Shown here one piece after another: positions 23,317 to 30,708 of a stretch of DNA of 34,430 nucleotides. The translations under genes were made by a program, and so were the position numbers. Origin of the DNA: Chloroflexota bacterium (GTDB taxonomy: Bacteria; Chloroflexota; Anaerolineae; J036; Brachytrichaceae); assembly GCA_030550095.1 (NCBI GenBank), contig JAUQQA010000027.1:1-34430 (forward strand), in the 5' to 3' direction. The notes under the pieces are model-generated. The model was not told the origin of the DNA. It worked only from the letters and a program-made list of their open reading frames with translations, and ran no database searches. Within the stretch, counting starts at the first letter, position 1. Each line of letters starts with the position of its first letter.

Positions 23317-24021
23317 ATGTCGCTCGCAGAATCGCTCCACCGCTTGCAGCAACTGGACAATGAGATCCAAGCGGCACAAATGGAATTGGCGTCTATCGCG
23401 CAAGCGCTTGCTGATTCCCCCGCTGTGCAGCACGCGCGCGCGGAATGTGCGCGCTTGGAGCAAGCGCTGCGCACCGCCAGCAGCGAGTTGAAGCTGCGCG
23501 AGTTGGACGCGCAAGCGCTCGCGGAGAAGATCGCGCACGAGGAGCACCGCCTCTACGGTGGGCTGATCCGCTCGCCAAAGGAGATCCTCGACGTCGAACG
23601 CGAACTCAGCGCCTTGCGTCGTCGCCGCGAAGCGCTCGATGAGGAGCTGCTTGGACTGATGGAGCGCGTGGAGCAGCTCCAGGAGGAGCTACAGCAATGC
23701 CGCAATGCGTTGCGCCAAGCTGAGCAGCGCTTCGCTGAGGACAGCGCCGCTTTGCGCGCCCAGCAAACGGCGCTCCAGGGTTCGCTCCAGGCGTTGCTTG
23801 AGCGCCGCCAAGCGCTCGCGGAACATCTCAGCCCATACGCGGTGCAGCAGTACGAAGCGCTGCGCGCGCGCAAAGCAAACAAAGTGGCGGTTGCGCTGGT
23901 GCGCGATGGCGTGTGCACACAGTGTGGTCAAGGGTTGCCCTCGCAGCTCGCCCAGCAAGCGCGCATCGGCGACGAAGTGGTGTTTTGCCCAAACTGCGGC
24001 AGGATCCTCTATGCGCCGTAG
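23317..24021 (+). CDS. coiled-coil protein with C4-type zinc ribbon
   Basis: This 234-residue protein is mostly an antiparallel coiled coil (about residues 1-180; heptad-like, rich in Glu, Gln, Leu and Arg). It has a conserved turn VxRSPKEILDVERELSALRRRREALDEELL (about 72-110) and ends in a zinc ribbon with Cys200, Cys203, Cys224 and Cys227 (CTQC, CPNC). This is the layout of the widespread bacterial C4 zinc-ribbon family (CT398-like). Structural studies of that family suggest binding to transport or secretion partners or nucleic acid; the role is unsettled. The family is often encoded near GTP cyclohydrolase/YbgI-type or RNase H genes, which are not seen here. It has its own promoter and lies upstream of the complex I operon. 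Confidence 0.87.
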   Translation: MSLAESLHRLQQLDNEIQAAQMELASIAQALADSPAVQHARAECARLEQALRTASSELKLRELDAQALAEKIAHEEHRLYGGLIRSPKEILDVERELSALRRRREALDEELLGLMERVEQLQEELQQCRNALRQAEQRFAEDSAALRAQQTALQGSLQALLERRQALAEHLSPYAVQQYEALRARKANKVAVALVRDGVCTQCGQGLPSQLAQQARIGDEVVFCPNCGRILYAP

Positions 24022-24090
24022 CGGCGCGGTCGCGCGCTGTTTGCCTGAGCCTTCCTTAACCGCTGCGCGCGTTTGTCCCGCGCTTGCGGC

Positions 24091-24096
24091 TATAAT
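24091..24096 (+). promoter_or_regulatory. consensus -10 box of the complex I operon
   Basis: A perfect TATAAT lies 85 bases before the nuoA start. No strong -35 is seen at the usual distance (GCGTTT is the nearest candidate). A start near 24103 would leave a leader of about 79 bases containing the hairpin at 24134-24160, in contrast to the leaderless genes elsewhere. Confidence 0.55.
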
Positions 24097-24133
24097 CCTC
24101 TCGCCTTTTTTCGGGCACGCAGAGGACCGCTAA

Positions 24134-24160
24134 GCCACAGCGCACGCGCAGCGCTGTGGC
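24134..24160 (+). promoter_or_regulatory. perfect hairpin in the nuoA leader
   Basis: GCCACAGCGC (24134-24143) and GCGCTGTGGC (24151-24160) form a perfect 10-bp stem with a 7-base loop. There is no T-run, so it is not an intrinsic terminator. It could stabilise the mRNA 5' end or serve as a regulator's operator. Confidence 0.5.
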
Positions 24161-24181
24161 TGTATTACGGATAAGCTAGCC

Positions 24182-24538
24182 ATGAGAACAGACTTTGCCT
24201 TTGTCGGCGTGATGATCGTCTCGGCGGCGCTGCTCATGGGCGTAACGCTCCTCGCGGCGTCGTTTCTGCGCCCCAAAAAGCCCAACACCGCAAAGCTCTC
24301 CACGTACGAGTGCGGCATGGAGACCGTGGGCGACACGTGGGTGCAGTTCCGCGTGAACTATTACATCCTCGCGCTGGTGTTCGTGTTGTTCGACATTGAG
24401 GCGATCTTGCTTTTCCCCATCGCCGTGGCGTTCAACGCGCTGCCGCTGTTTGCCGTGTTGAACGTCGTCTTGTTCATCTTAGTGCTGTTGGCAGCGCTGC
24501 TTTACGCTTGGCGCAAGGGCGCGCTGGATTGGGAGTGA
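24182..24538 (+). CDS. nuoA: NADH-quinone oxidoreductase subunit A
   Basis: This 118-residue membrane subunit of complex I has three helices (about residues 8-28, 60-82 and 87-108). The first loop holds KLSTYECGMETVGD, with the conserved cysteine and acidic residues near the quinone-site entrance, and QFRVNYYILALVFVLFDIEAILLFP is typical. It sits at the junction of membrane and peripheral arms. Length matches the family (about 115-147). Normally nuoB, C and D follow, but here the gene ends 9 bases before an intrinsic terminator and nuoH comes next. It is the first gene after the strong TATAAT; only a weak GGAT precedes the ATG. Confidence 0.95.
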   Translation: MRTDFAFVGVMIVSAALLMGVTLLAASFLRPKKPNTAKLSTYECGMETVGDTWVQFRVNYYILALVFVLFDIEAILLFPIAVAFNALPLFAVLNVVLFILVLLAALLYAWRKGALDWE

Positions 24539-24547
24539 GTTGGAGAG

Positions 24548-24578
24548 CCTGATGGGCACACAGCCCGTCAGGTTTTTT
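24548..24578 (+). terminator. intrinsic terminator or attenuator between nuoA and nuoH
   Basis: CCTGATGGGC (24548-24557) pairs with GCCCGTCAGG (24563-24572) around the loop ACACA, with a single T-G wobble, and six Ts follow (24573-24578). The stem is 10 bp, extendable to 12 with A-T and G-T pairs. The T-run ends only 7 bases before the nuoH ATG, so it occupies the place where nuoH's ribosome site should be. Confidence 0.75.
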
Positions 24579-24585
24579 GTGCGCT

Positions 24586-25839
24586 ATGGACGCGATTACA
24601 AACCTTCTGAAGATCATCAGCGACTTCGTGGCTGAGCTGATCCGCTCAGTGCTGGGCTTCAGCCCGCTGCTCGCCGAGCTGGTGACGATGGGCATCGCGG
24701 CGGTGGTGCTGATCACCTTTGCGGCGCTCTCGTTCATGGGCTTGACCTACGTCGAGCGCAAAGTGGTGGCACGCATTCAAGACCGGCTCGGTCCGAACCA
24801 AGCCGGACCGTTCGGCTTGTTGCAGCCGCTCGCCGACGGCATCAAGATGTTCACCAAAGAGGACACCACACCCGCCACCGCAGATCGTTGGGTGTACAAC
24901 GCAGCGCCGTTGGTGATCGCGGTGTTCGCGCTCGCCACCTACGCAGTGATCCCCTTCGCGCCAGGCGTGGTGGGCACCAACCTGAACGTGGGCGTGTTCT
25001 ACGTGCTAGCGATCGGCTCTGGCAGCATCGTGGCGATCCTCATGGCGGGCTGGGGAAGCAACAACAAATATGCTTTGCTGGGCGCTTTCCGCACGGTGGC
25101 GCAGCTCATCGGCTACGAAGTGCCCATGCTGCTCAACGTGCTCACGGTGGTGTTGGTGACCGGCTCGATGAGCCTAATTGACATCATCAACCACCAAACG
25201 CTCGCTGATGGCAACCCGGGCATCCCGCACATTCTCATGCTGCCGCTGCCGGCGCTCGTGTTCCTGATCAGCGGCATCGCCGAGACGGGTCGCTCACCGT
25301 TTGACCTGTTGGAGGCGGAATCGGAGATCGTCGCGGGCTTCCACACCGAGTACAGCGGCATGAAGTTCGCGCTCTTCTTCTTGGGCGAGTATGTAAACGC
25401 CTTAGCGGTGTCGTTCGTCTTCTCCACGTTGTTCCTTGGCGGTTACGCTGGCCCAATCCTGCCGCCGTATGTTTGGATCTTGCTGAAGGCAGCGCTGGTG
25501 TTCTTTGTGTTCATGTGGCTGCGCGGCACATTGCCCCGCGTGCGCATTGACCAGATGCACGCGCTGAACTGGAAGTTCCTCGTGCCGATGAGCACCGTGA
25601 ACTTGGTGTTGGTGATGTTGGTGCTCAAGCTCTTCCCCACCAGCGAGTCCGCCGCGCAAGCCTTCGGCGGCCTTCTCGTCACGCCGTGGGTGCAGACGAT
25701 CATCTTGGCGGCAGTGAACCTCGGTGTGTTGTTCACGGCGCTGACGCTCGCAGCACGGGCGGCGCGGCGCTTCCGCCAAGCCGAGGAGGAAATGATCATG
25801 CGCCGGCGCGCAGCTAACCTCGCGGCGGCGAAGGCTTGA
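24586..25839 (+). CDS. nuoH: NADH-quinone oxidoreductase subunit H
   Basis: This 417-residue subunit forms much of the quinone chamber and links it to the proton channels. Hallmarks are YVERKVVARIQDRLGPNQAGPFGLLQPLADGIKMFTKED (about 48-85), GIAETGRSPFDLLEAESEIVAGFHTEYSGM (about 228-257) and a closing LPRVRIDQMHALNWKFLVP. It is longer than usual (about 320-350), with an N-terminal amphipathic segment of about 25 residues and a charged C-terminal tail (EEEMIMRRRAANLAAAKA). The ATG at 24586 is preferred; a TTG at 24577 lies within the terminator T-run. No Shine-Dalgarno site precedes it, because the intergenic space is taken by the terminator hairpin. Confidence 0.95.
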   Translation: MDAITNLLKIISDFVAELIRSVLGFSPLLAELVTMGIAAVVLITFAALSFMGLTYVERKVVARIQDRLGPNQAGPFGLLQPLADGIKMFTKEDTTPATADRWVYNAAPLVIAVFALATYAVIPFAPGVVGTNLNVGVFYVLAIGSGSIVAILMAGWGSNNKYALLGAFRTVAQLIGYEVPMLLNVLTVVLVTGSMSLIDIINHQTLADGNPGIPHILMLPLPALVFLISGIAETGRSPFDLLEAESEIVAGFHTEYSGMKFALFFLGEYVNALAVSFVFSTLFLGGYAGPILPPYVWILLKAALVFFVFMWLRGTLPRVRIDQMHALNWKFLVPMSTVNLVLVMLVLKLFPTSESAAQAFGGLLVTPWVQTIILAAVNLGVLFTALTLAARAARRFRQAEEEMIMRRRAANLAAAKA

Positions 25840-25847
25840 ACGCGCAG

Positions 25848-25853
25848 AGGAGG
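25848..25853 (+). promoter_or_regulatory. Shine-Dalgarno site of nuoJ
   Basis: AGGAGG lies 8 bases before the nuoJ ATG at 25862, a textbook internal operon site, contrasting with nuoH. Confidence 0.7.
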
Positions 25854-25861
25854 TCTCTGGC

Positions 25862-26563
25862 ATGACCCTGCAACAGGTGATTTTCATCATCTTGGCGATC
25901 GCGGTGATCGGCTCGGCGCTGTTTGTGGTGACCACGAGCAACTTGTTCCGCGGCGCGCTGATGCTGATCGTGGCGTTCTTTGGCGTTGCCGGCTTCTACG
26001 TGTTGCTGGATAACGGCTTGTTCGCTGTCGCGCAGGTGATGATCTACATCGGCGCGATCTCGATCCTCATCATCTTCTCGGTGATGCTCACGCGCGGCAT
26101 GCAGGCGATGATCCCGCGCAACGCGCAAGCCGGCAGCGTTGCCATTGCGGCTGCGTTGTTGTTCCTCATCTTGCTGCTCGCGTTCGGGCCTTTCCGCTTG
26201 GTGGTGGACTTGAGCGGTGTCCCGATCCTCTCCGCGCTGTTCCGCACCGAGTCGGCGCGCGTTTTGGGCGGTGTGCCGTGGCAGTTCGCCAACCGCGAGG
26301 TGCCTGAGACCTACATCGCTGATTTCGGGCGCGCGCTCGTGGACCTCAACCAGTTCTTGCTGCCCTTCTTGCTCGTCGCGTTCCTTGTGGACGCTGTGCT
26401 TGCGGGTGCGATTTACATCGCGCGCCAGCGCAAGCCCGCCGAGGTGATCGCCGAGCGCGAAGCGATCGCCAAAGAGGAAGCTGAAGAGCTGGCGGCATTG
26501 CAGCCACAACCCACTGCGCCAACGCTCCCACAAGGCGCCATCGCCTCAACCGCTGACCACTGA
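25862..26563 (+). CDS. nuoJ: NADH-quinone oxidoreductase subunit J
   Basis: This 233-residue membrane subunit has five helices. The third carries the conserved pi-bulge region AVAQVMIYIGAISILIIFSVMLT (about 56-78), which in complex I rearranges during turnover. It is longer than the E. coli protein (184). An expanded loop lies around 110-150, and a charged, proline-containing C-terminal tail (about 195-233: AEREAIAKEEAEELAALQPQP) is likely cytoplasmic. It follows nuoH after 22 bases with AGGAGG, and nuoK begins 12 bases after its stop. Confidence 0.93.
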   Translation: MTLQQVIFIILAIAVIGSALFVVTTSNLFRGALMLIVAFFGVAGFYVLLDNGLFAVAQVMIYIGAISILIIFSVMLTRGMQAMIPRNAQAGSVAIAAALLFLILLLAFGPFRLVVDLSGVPILSALFRTESARVLGGVPWQFANREVPETYIADFGRALVDLNQFLLPFLLVAFLVDAVLAGAIYIARQRKPAEVIAEREAIAKEEAEELAALQPQPTAPTLPQGAIASTADH

Positions 26564-26575
26564 GGAGTTGAACCC

Positions 26576-26908
26576 ATGGGCCTACAAAACGCCATCAACG
26601 GGATACCGCTGGAGTGGTACTTGATCGTCGCTGCTGCGTTGTTCAGCATCGGGCTGTATGGCGTGCTGGCGCGCAAGAACGCCGTCGCCATGCTGATGGG
26701 CGTGGAGCTGATGCTGAACTCGGTGAACCTCAACCTGCTTGCTTTTTGGCGCTACTTGGCGCCGGAATCCGCAGCGGGCTTGGCGTTCGCTGCGTTTGTT
26801 TTTGTGGTCGCAGCGGCTGAGACCGCCGTCGGTTTGGCGCTGATCATCGCTGTTTATCGCTCGCTGAAGAGCGTGGACCCCGAGACCCTCACTCAACTCA
26901 AACTCTGA
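26576..26908 (+). CDS. nuoK: NADH-quinone oxidoreductase subunit K
   Basis: This 110-residue MrpC-like subunit has three helices. The two membrane glutamates needed for proton transfer are present in GVELMLNSVNLN and AAAETAVGLAL. A slightly extended N-terminus (MGLQNAINGIPLEWY) precedes the first helix. GGAG at 26564-26567, touching the nuoJ stop codon, serves as ribosome site. NuoL follows 10 bases downstream. Only one nuoK copy is present, so the second NuoM was not duplicated together with a K subunit. Confidence 0.95.
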   Translation: MGLQNAINGIPLEWYLIVAAALFSIGLYGVLARKNAVAMLMGVELMLNSVNLNLLAFWRYLAPESAAGLAFAAFVFVVAAAETAVGLALIIAVYRSLKSVDPETLTQLKL

Positions 26909-26918
26909 GCCGAAAAGC

Positions 26919-29123
26919 ATGTTTGCCGAAGCACCTGTGACTGCTCCGCCGTATCTTGCCACGTTGCTTTGGCTGGCGCCGCTGCCGCCGCTCGTGGCGT
27001 TTGCGCTCATCGCGCTGTTTTTCAACCGCTATCGCCAACTCAGTTCGACCATCGCCGTGGTCTCGATGTTGGCGTCAACGGTGATGTCGTTCATCGTGTT
27101 CTTCAACGTGTGGCAACTGAAGGATTTGGGCAAGGCGCCGATCCGCAGCACCTTCCCCTGGTTGCCCACAGGCGACACCGTGCTCAACATCGGCGTCGGC
27201 GTGGATCCGCTGGGCGCGACTTTCCTTTTCATGGTGCCCCTCGCGTGCTCGCTGATCTTCATCTACTCGACAGGCTACATGGCGAACGACCCTTACTATT
27301 CGCGCTTCTTCGCCTACCTCAGCCTGTTCGGCGGCTCGATGATGGGGCTGGTGGTCAGCGATAACTTGCTGACGCTGTTCATCTTCTGGGAGCTGATGGG
27401 CTTCTGCTCCTACTCGCTGATCGGCTTCTTCTTCCGCAAGCCCTCAGCGTACCGCGCTGCAGTGAAGGCGTTCATGACTACGCGCGTGGGCGACATGCTG
27501 TTACTGCTGGGCATGGCGTATCTCTACACGCAGACCGGCACGCTGAGCTTCCACGAGATTTTGCACAACGAAGAGGTGCTAACCAAGCTTGCGGAGACGC
27601 CCGCTGTGTTCGGCCTCTCGGCAGCGGCTGCGATCGCGCTGCTGATCTTCGGTGGCACGGTGGGCAAGAGCGCGCAATGGCCCCTCCACGTGTGGTTGCC
27701 AGACGCGATGGAAGGTCCTACGCCCGTCTCGGCGATGATCCACGCTGCCACGATGGTGAGCGCTGGCGTGTTCATGCTGCTGCGCTTCTTCCCGTTGCTG
27801 CAAGCTGCTGGTGAGCACAACACGGCGTTCTTGGTCGTGGCGCTGATCGGCGCGTTCACCGCCTTCATGGGTGCGACGATCGCCGTGGCGCAGTACGACA
27901 TCAAGCGCGTGCTGGCGTTTTCCACCATCTCGCAGCTCGGCTTCATGGTGGCTGCGACCGGCATCGGCGCGTATGTCGCCGCGGCGTTCCACCTGCTCAC
28001 GCACGCCTTCTTCAAGGCGTTGCTCTTCCTCGCTTCGGGCTCGGTGATCCACGGCGTGGAGCATGGGCATCACGCAGCGCACGCCCACCACGCAGGGCAT
28101 CACGGGCATTCGAGCCATGCAGGGCACGAAGAGGAGCATGGTTCAGAGCACGAGGAGCACGCGCATGATCACGACTTCGACCCCCAGGACATGCGCAACA
28201 TGGGCGGCTTGGCGCGGCGCATGCCGATCACCTTCGCCACGTTCCTGATCGGCGGCGCAGCGTTGGCGGGCGTGCCGTTCATCACCGCGGGCTTTTGGAG
28301 CAAGGATGAGATCTTCGCCGATGCGTACTACCACGGCTTGGTGAAGGGCGACGGCCTAGCAACGCTGGTGTTTGTGCTGCTGGTGCTCAGCGCGCTCATG
28401 ACCGCCTTTTACACCACGCGCCAGATCGTGATGACCTTCCTTGGCGAGCCGCGCACTGAAGCTGCTGCGCATGCAGAAGAAAGTGTGCCCTCGATGACCT
28501 TCCCGCTCATCGTGCTTGCCGTCTTCGCGCTCTTCATCGGGTTCATCAACGTGCCGAAGGATTTCCCCGTGTTCGGCGCGTTGGTAGGCGGCGGCGCATT
28601 CTGGTTGAAGAACTTCCTCGCTAGCATGTTGCTGGAGAAGCCCGAGGCACCGCCGTTTAACGCTGTGCCGGTGTTGTTCTCAATCGTCGTGGCGCTCGGC
28701 GGCATTGCATTGGGCTACATGGTGTACGGCGTGCGCCCGTTGACAGCAGGGCAAACGGATCCTGTGGAGCGCTTGCCGTTCTTCAAGTTCCTCCACAACC
28801 GCTGGTATTGGGATGATCTGTACCGCGCCATCTTCGTCAAGCCGATGCAGTTCATCGCCGACCGCTACAGCGAGGCGGTGGATCGCGGCGTGATTGACCG
28901 CATCTTGGAAGGCGGCTACGCGCTCGGCGCGCGCGTCACAAAGGGCTTTGCCGAGTTCGACCGCGTGGTGATCACGGGCTTTTCGGACGCCGTTGGGCGC
29001 GCCTTCCGCGCGGCTGGCGATTGGGTGCGCGACCTGCAAACGGGGCAAGTGCAGGGCTACCTTCTCTCCAGCCTTGCCATGGCGTTGGTGATCCTCATCG
29101 TCTTCATCTTCCTGTTCCAGTAG
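26919..29123 (+). CDS. nuoL: NADH-quinone oxidoreductase subunit L (with His-rich insert and long lateral helix)
   Basis: At 734 residues, this distal antiporter-like subunit is about 120 longer than E. coli NuoL. The core is standard: FWELMGFCSYSLIGFFF with the helix-5 glutamate, GKSAQWPLHVWLPDAMEGPTPVSAMIHAATMVSAG with the helix-7 lysine, and AGFWSKDEIF. Two additions explain the extra length. A histidine-rich insert (residues 378-419, 17 His in 42) lies between the SVIH stretch and QDMRNMGGL. The C-terminal lateral helix region from Leu634 to the LQTG motif (706-709) spans 76 residues, where I recall about 50 in ordinary homologues. The longer helix fits a complex with one more antiporter-like subunit, and two nuoM genes follow. 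Confidence 0.95.
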   Translation: MFAEAPVTAPPYLATLLWLAPLPPLVAFALIALFFNRYRQLSSTIAVVSMLASTVMSFIVFFNVWQLKDLGKAPIRSTFPWLPTGDTVLNIGVGVDPLGATFLFMVPLACSLIFIYSTGYMANDPYYSRFFAYLSLFGGSMMGLVVSDNLLTLFIFWELMGFCSYSLIGFFFRKPSAYRAAVKAFMTTRVGDMLLLLGMAYLYTQTGTLSFHEILHNEEVLTKLAETPAVFGLSAAAAIALLIFGGTVGKSAQWPLHVWLPDAMEGPTPVSAMIHAATMVSAGVFMLLRFFPLLQAAGEHNTAFLVVALIGAFTAFMGATIAVAQYDIKRVLAFSTISQLGFMVAATGIGAYVAAAFHLLTHAFFKALLFLASGSVIHGVEHGHHAAHAHHAGHHGHSSHAGHEEEHGSEHEEHAHDHDFDPQDMRNMGGLARRMPITFATFLIGGAALAGVPFITAGFWSKDEIFADAYYHGLVKGDGLATLVFVLLVLSALMTAFYTTRQIVMTFLGEPRTEAAAHAEESVPSMTFPLIVLAVFALFIGFINVPKDFPVFGALVGGGAFWLKNFLASMLLEKPEAPPFNAVPVLFSIVVALGGIALGYMVYGVRPLTAGQTDPVERLPFFKFLHNRWYWDDLYRAIFVKPMQFIADRYSEAVDRGVIDRILEGGYALGARVTKGFAEFDRVVITGFSDAVGRAFRAAGDWVRDLQTGQVQGYLLSSLAMALVILIVFIFLFQ

Positions 29124-29133
29124 GAGTGCGCGC

Positions 29134-30702
29134 ATGAGCCTGCTGAACACAAACATCCTCTCCGTCATCACGTTTTTGCCGCTGGTGGGGATGCTGCTGG
29201 TGTTGCTCACGCCGCCGCGCGCGGTGCGCACCATCCAGTGGGGCTCCATCGCCTTCAGCCTGATCCCGCTGGCGTTGTCCATCATGCTCTTCGTGAGCTA
29301 CGACCAAAGCCAGGGTGGTTTCCAGTTCGTCGAGCGCGCCACGTGGTTCCCCCAGATCAACGCCACTTATCAATTGGGCGTGGACGGCATCAGCCTGCCG
29401 TTGGTGGTGCTCACCACCTTCCTCACGCCCTTGGCGATGATCATCAGCACCAGCGTGGAGAAAAACCCCAAGGCCTACTACGCGCTCTTCTTCCTGCTGG
29501 AGACCACAGTGATCGGCGTGTTCGTCGCGCTCGACCTCATCCTGTTCTTCATCTTCTACGAGATCGGCTTGGTGCCGATGTTCTTTTTGATCAACCAATG
29601 GGGTGGGGCGAACCGCCGTTACGCCTCGTTCAAGTTCATCCTCTACACCATGTTCGCCAGCTTGGGCATGTTGCTGGCGATTCAGGTGATCGGGTTGACC
29701 TCGAAGAGCTTCGACATGGTGTATCTCGCCAGCGAGGCAGGTCGCCCGTTCACGGAGCGCAACCCTGCGAACTTCTTCGGTTGGGATACTTCGGTTTGGA
29801 AGGCGGTGGCGTTCGTCGCCTTCACGATCGCCTTCGCGCTCAAAATCCCGATCTGGCCTTTGCACACATGGTTGCCCGACGCGCACACCGAGGCGCCAAC
29901 GGGCGGCTCGATGATGCTGGCGGGCATTTTGCTCAAGCTGGGCGGTTACGGCTTCTTCCGCCTGGTGATGCCCCTGTTCCCCGATGTGTTCGGTCAGGAT
30001 TTGCTGCCTGGCTTGACCTTCGCGCAGGTGTTGGCGATCTTGGCGCTGCTGAGCATCGTGCTGGGCGCGTTCGCTGCCTGGGGGCAAAACGACTTCAAGA
30101 AGTTGGTGGCGTACTCCTCGATTAACCACATGGGCTTCGTTTCGATGGGCATTGCAGCGACTGGCTTGGCACTTTCGCCGAGCAGCACCGTGCGCGAGAT
30201 TGACGCCATCATTGCGGGCAATGGCGCTGTGCTGCAAATGGTGACGCATGGCTTGAGCAGCGCGGCGATGTTCGCCATGGTCGGCGTGCTCTACGACCGC
30301 GCGCACACGCGCGATCTCAACCGCTACGGCGGCTTATGGGTGATGATGCCGATCTACGGGGCGATGCTCATCTTCTGCGCGATGGGATCGCTAGGCTTGC
30401 CGGGGCTTTCGGGTTTTGTGAGTGAGTTCATGGTGGTGCGCGGCGCGTGGCCTATCTTCACGCTCTACACCATCCTCGCCATGGCGGGCTTGCTTGTCAC
30501 AGGCATTTACATCCTGAAGGCGATCCAGAAGGTGCTGCATGGTCCGCTTGGCGAAGAGTGGCATCATCACAAGCTCCCCGACATTCGCTTCACCGAGATC
30601 TTGGGCGTGGCGCCGCTGATGGGCGCGATGCTGGTGCTGGGCGTGTATCCAGCGCTGGCGCTGAACTTGATCAACGTTGGCGTGCAAGGGCTGCTGAGGT
30701 AG
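29134..30702 (+). CDS. nuoM: NADH-quinone oxidoreductase subunit M, first copy
   Basis: This 522-residue antiporter-like subunit has about 14 helices. Proton-channel residues are in place: the helix-5 glutamate in FYEIGLVPMFFLINQWGG, Lys237 in ALKIPIWPLHTWLPDAHTEAPT (helix 7), the helix-8 lysine in MLAGILLKLGGYGFFR, and the helix-12 glutamate in GLSGFVSEFM. It is thus a conventional, proton-pumping NuoM. AGGAG at 29122-29126, overlapping the nuoL stop, lies 7 bases before the ATG. A second, more divergent nuoM follows 6 bases after its stop. Confidence 0.95.
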   Translation: MSLLNTNILSVITFLPLVGMLLVLLTPPRAVRTIQWGSIAFSLIPLALSIMLFVSYDQSQGGFQFVERATWFPQINATYQLGVDGISLPLVVLTTFLTPLAMIISTSVEKNPKAYYALFFLLETTVIGVFVALDLILFFIFYEIGLVPMFFLINQWGGANRRYASFKFILYTMFASLGMLLAIQVIGLTSKSFDMVYLASEAGRPFTERNPANFFGWDTSVWKAVAFVAFTIAFALKIPIWPLHTWLPDAHTEAPTGGSMMLAGILLKLGGYGFFRLVMPLFPDVFGQDLLPGLTFAQVLAILALLSIVLGAFAAWGQNDFKKLVAYSSINHMGFVSMGIAATGLALSPSSTVREIDAIIAGNGAVLQMVTHGLSSAAMFAMVGVLYDRAHTRDLNRYGGLWVMMPIYGAMLIFCAMGSLGLPGLSGFVSEFMVVRGAWPIFTLYTILAMAGLLVTGIYILKAIQKVLHGPLGEEWHHHKLPDIRFTEILGVAPLMGAMLVLGVYPALALNLINVGVQGLLR

Positions 30703-30708
30703 TCGCAC

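Noticed and set aside
28680-30306. Long antisense frames (about 200 and 400 codons) across nuoL and nuoM
   Set aside because: His/Arg/Gln-rich shadow translations of membrane-protein genes, with no ribosome sites or family motifs.
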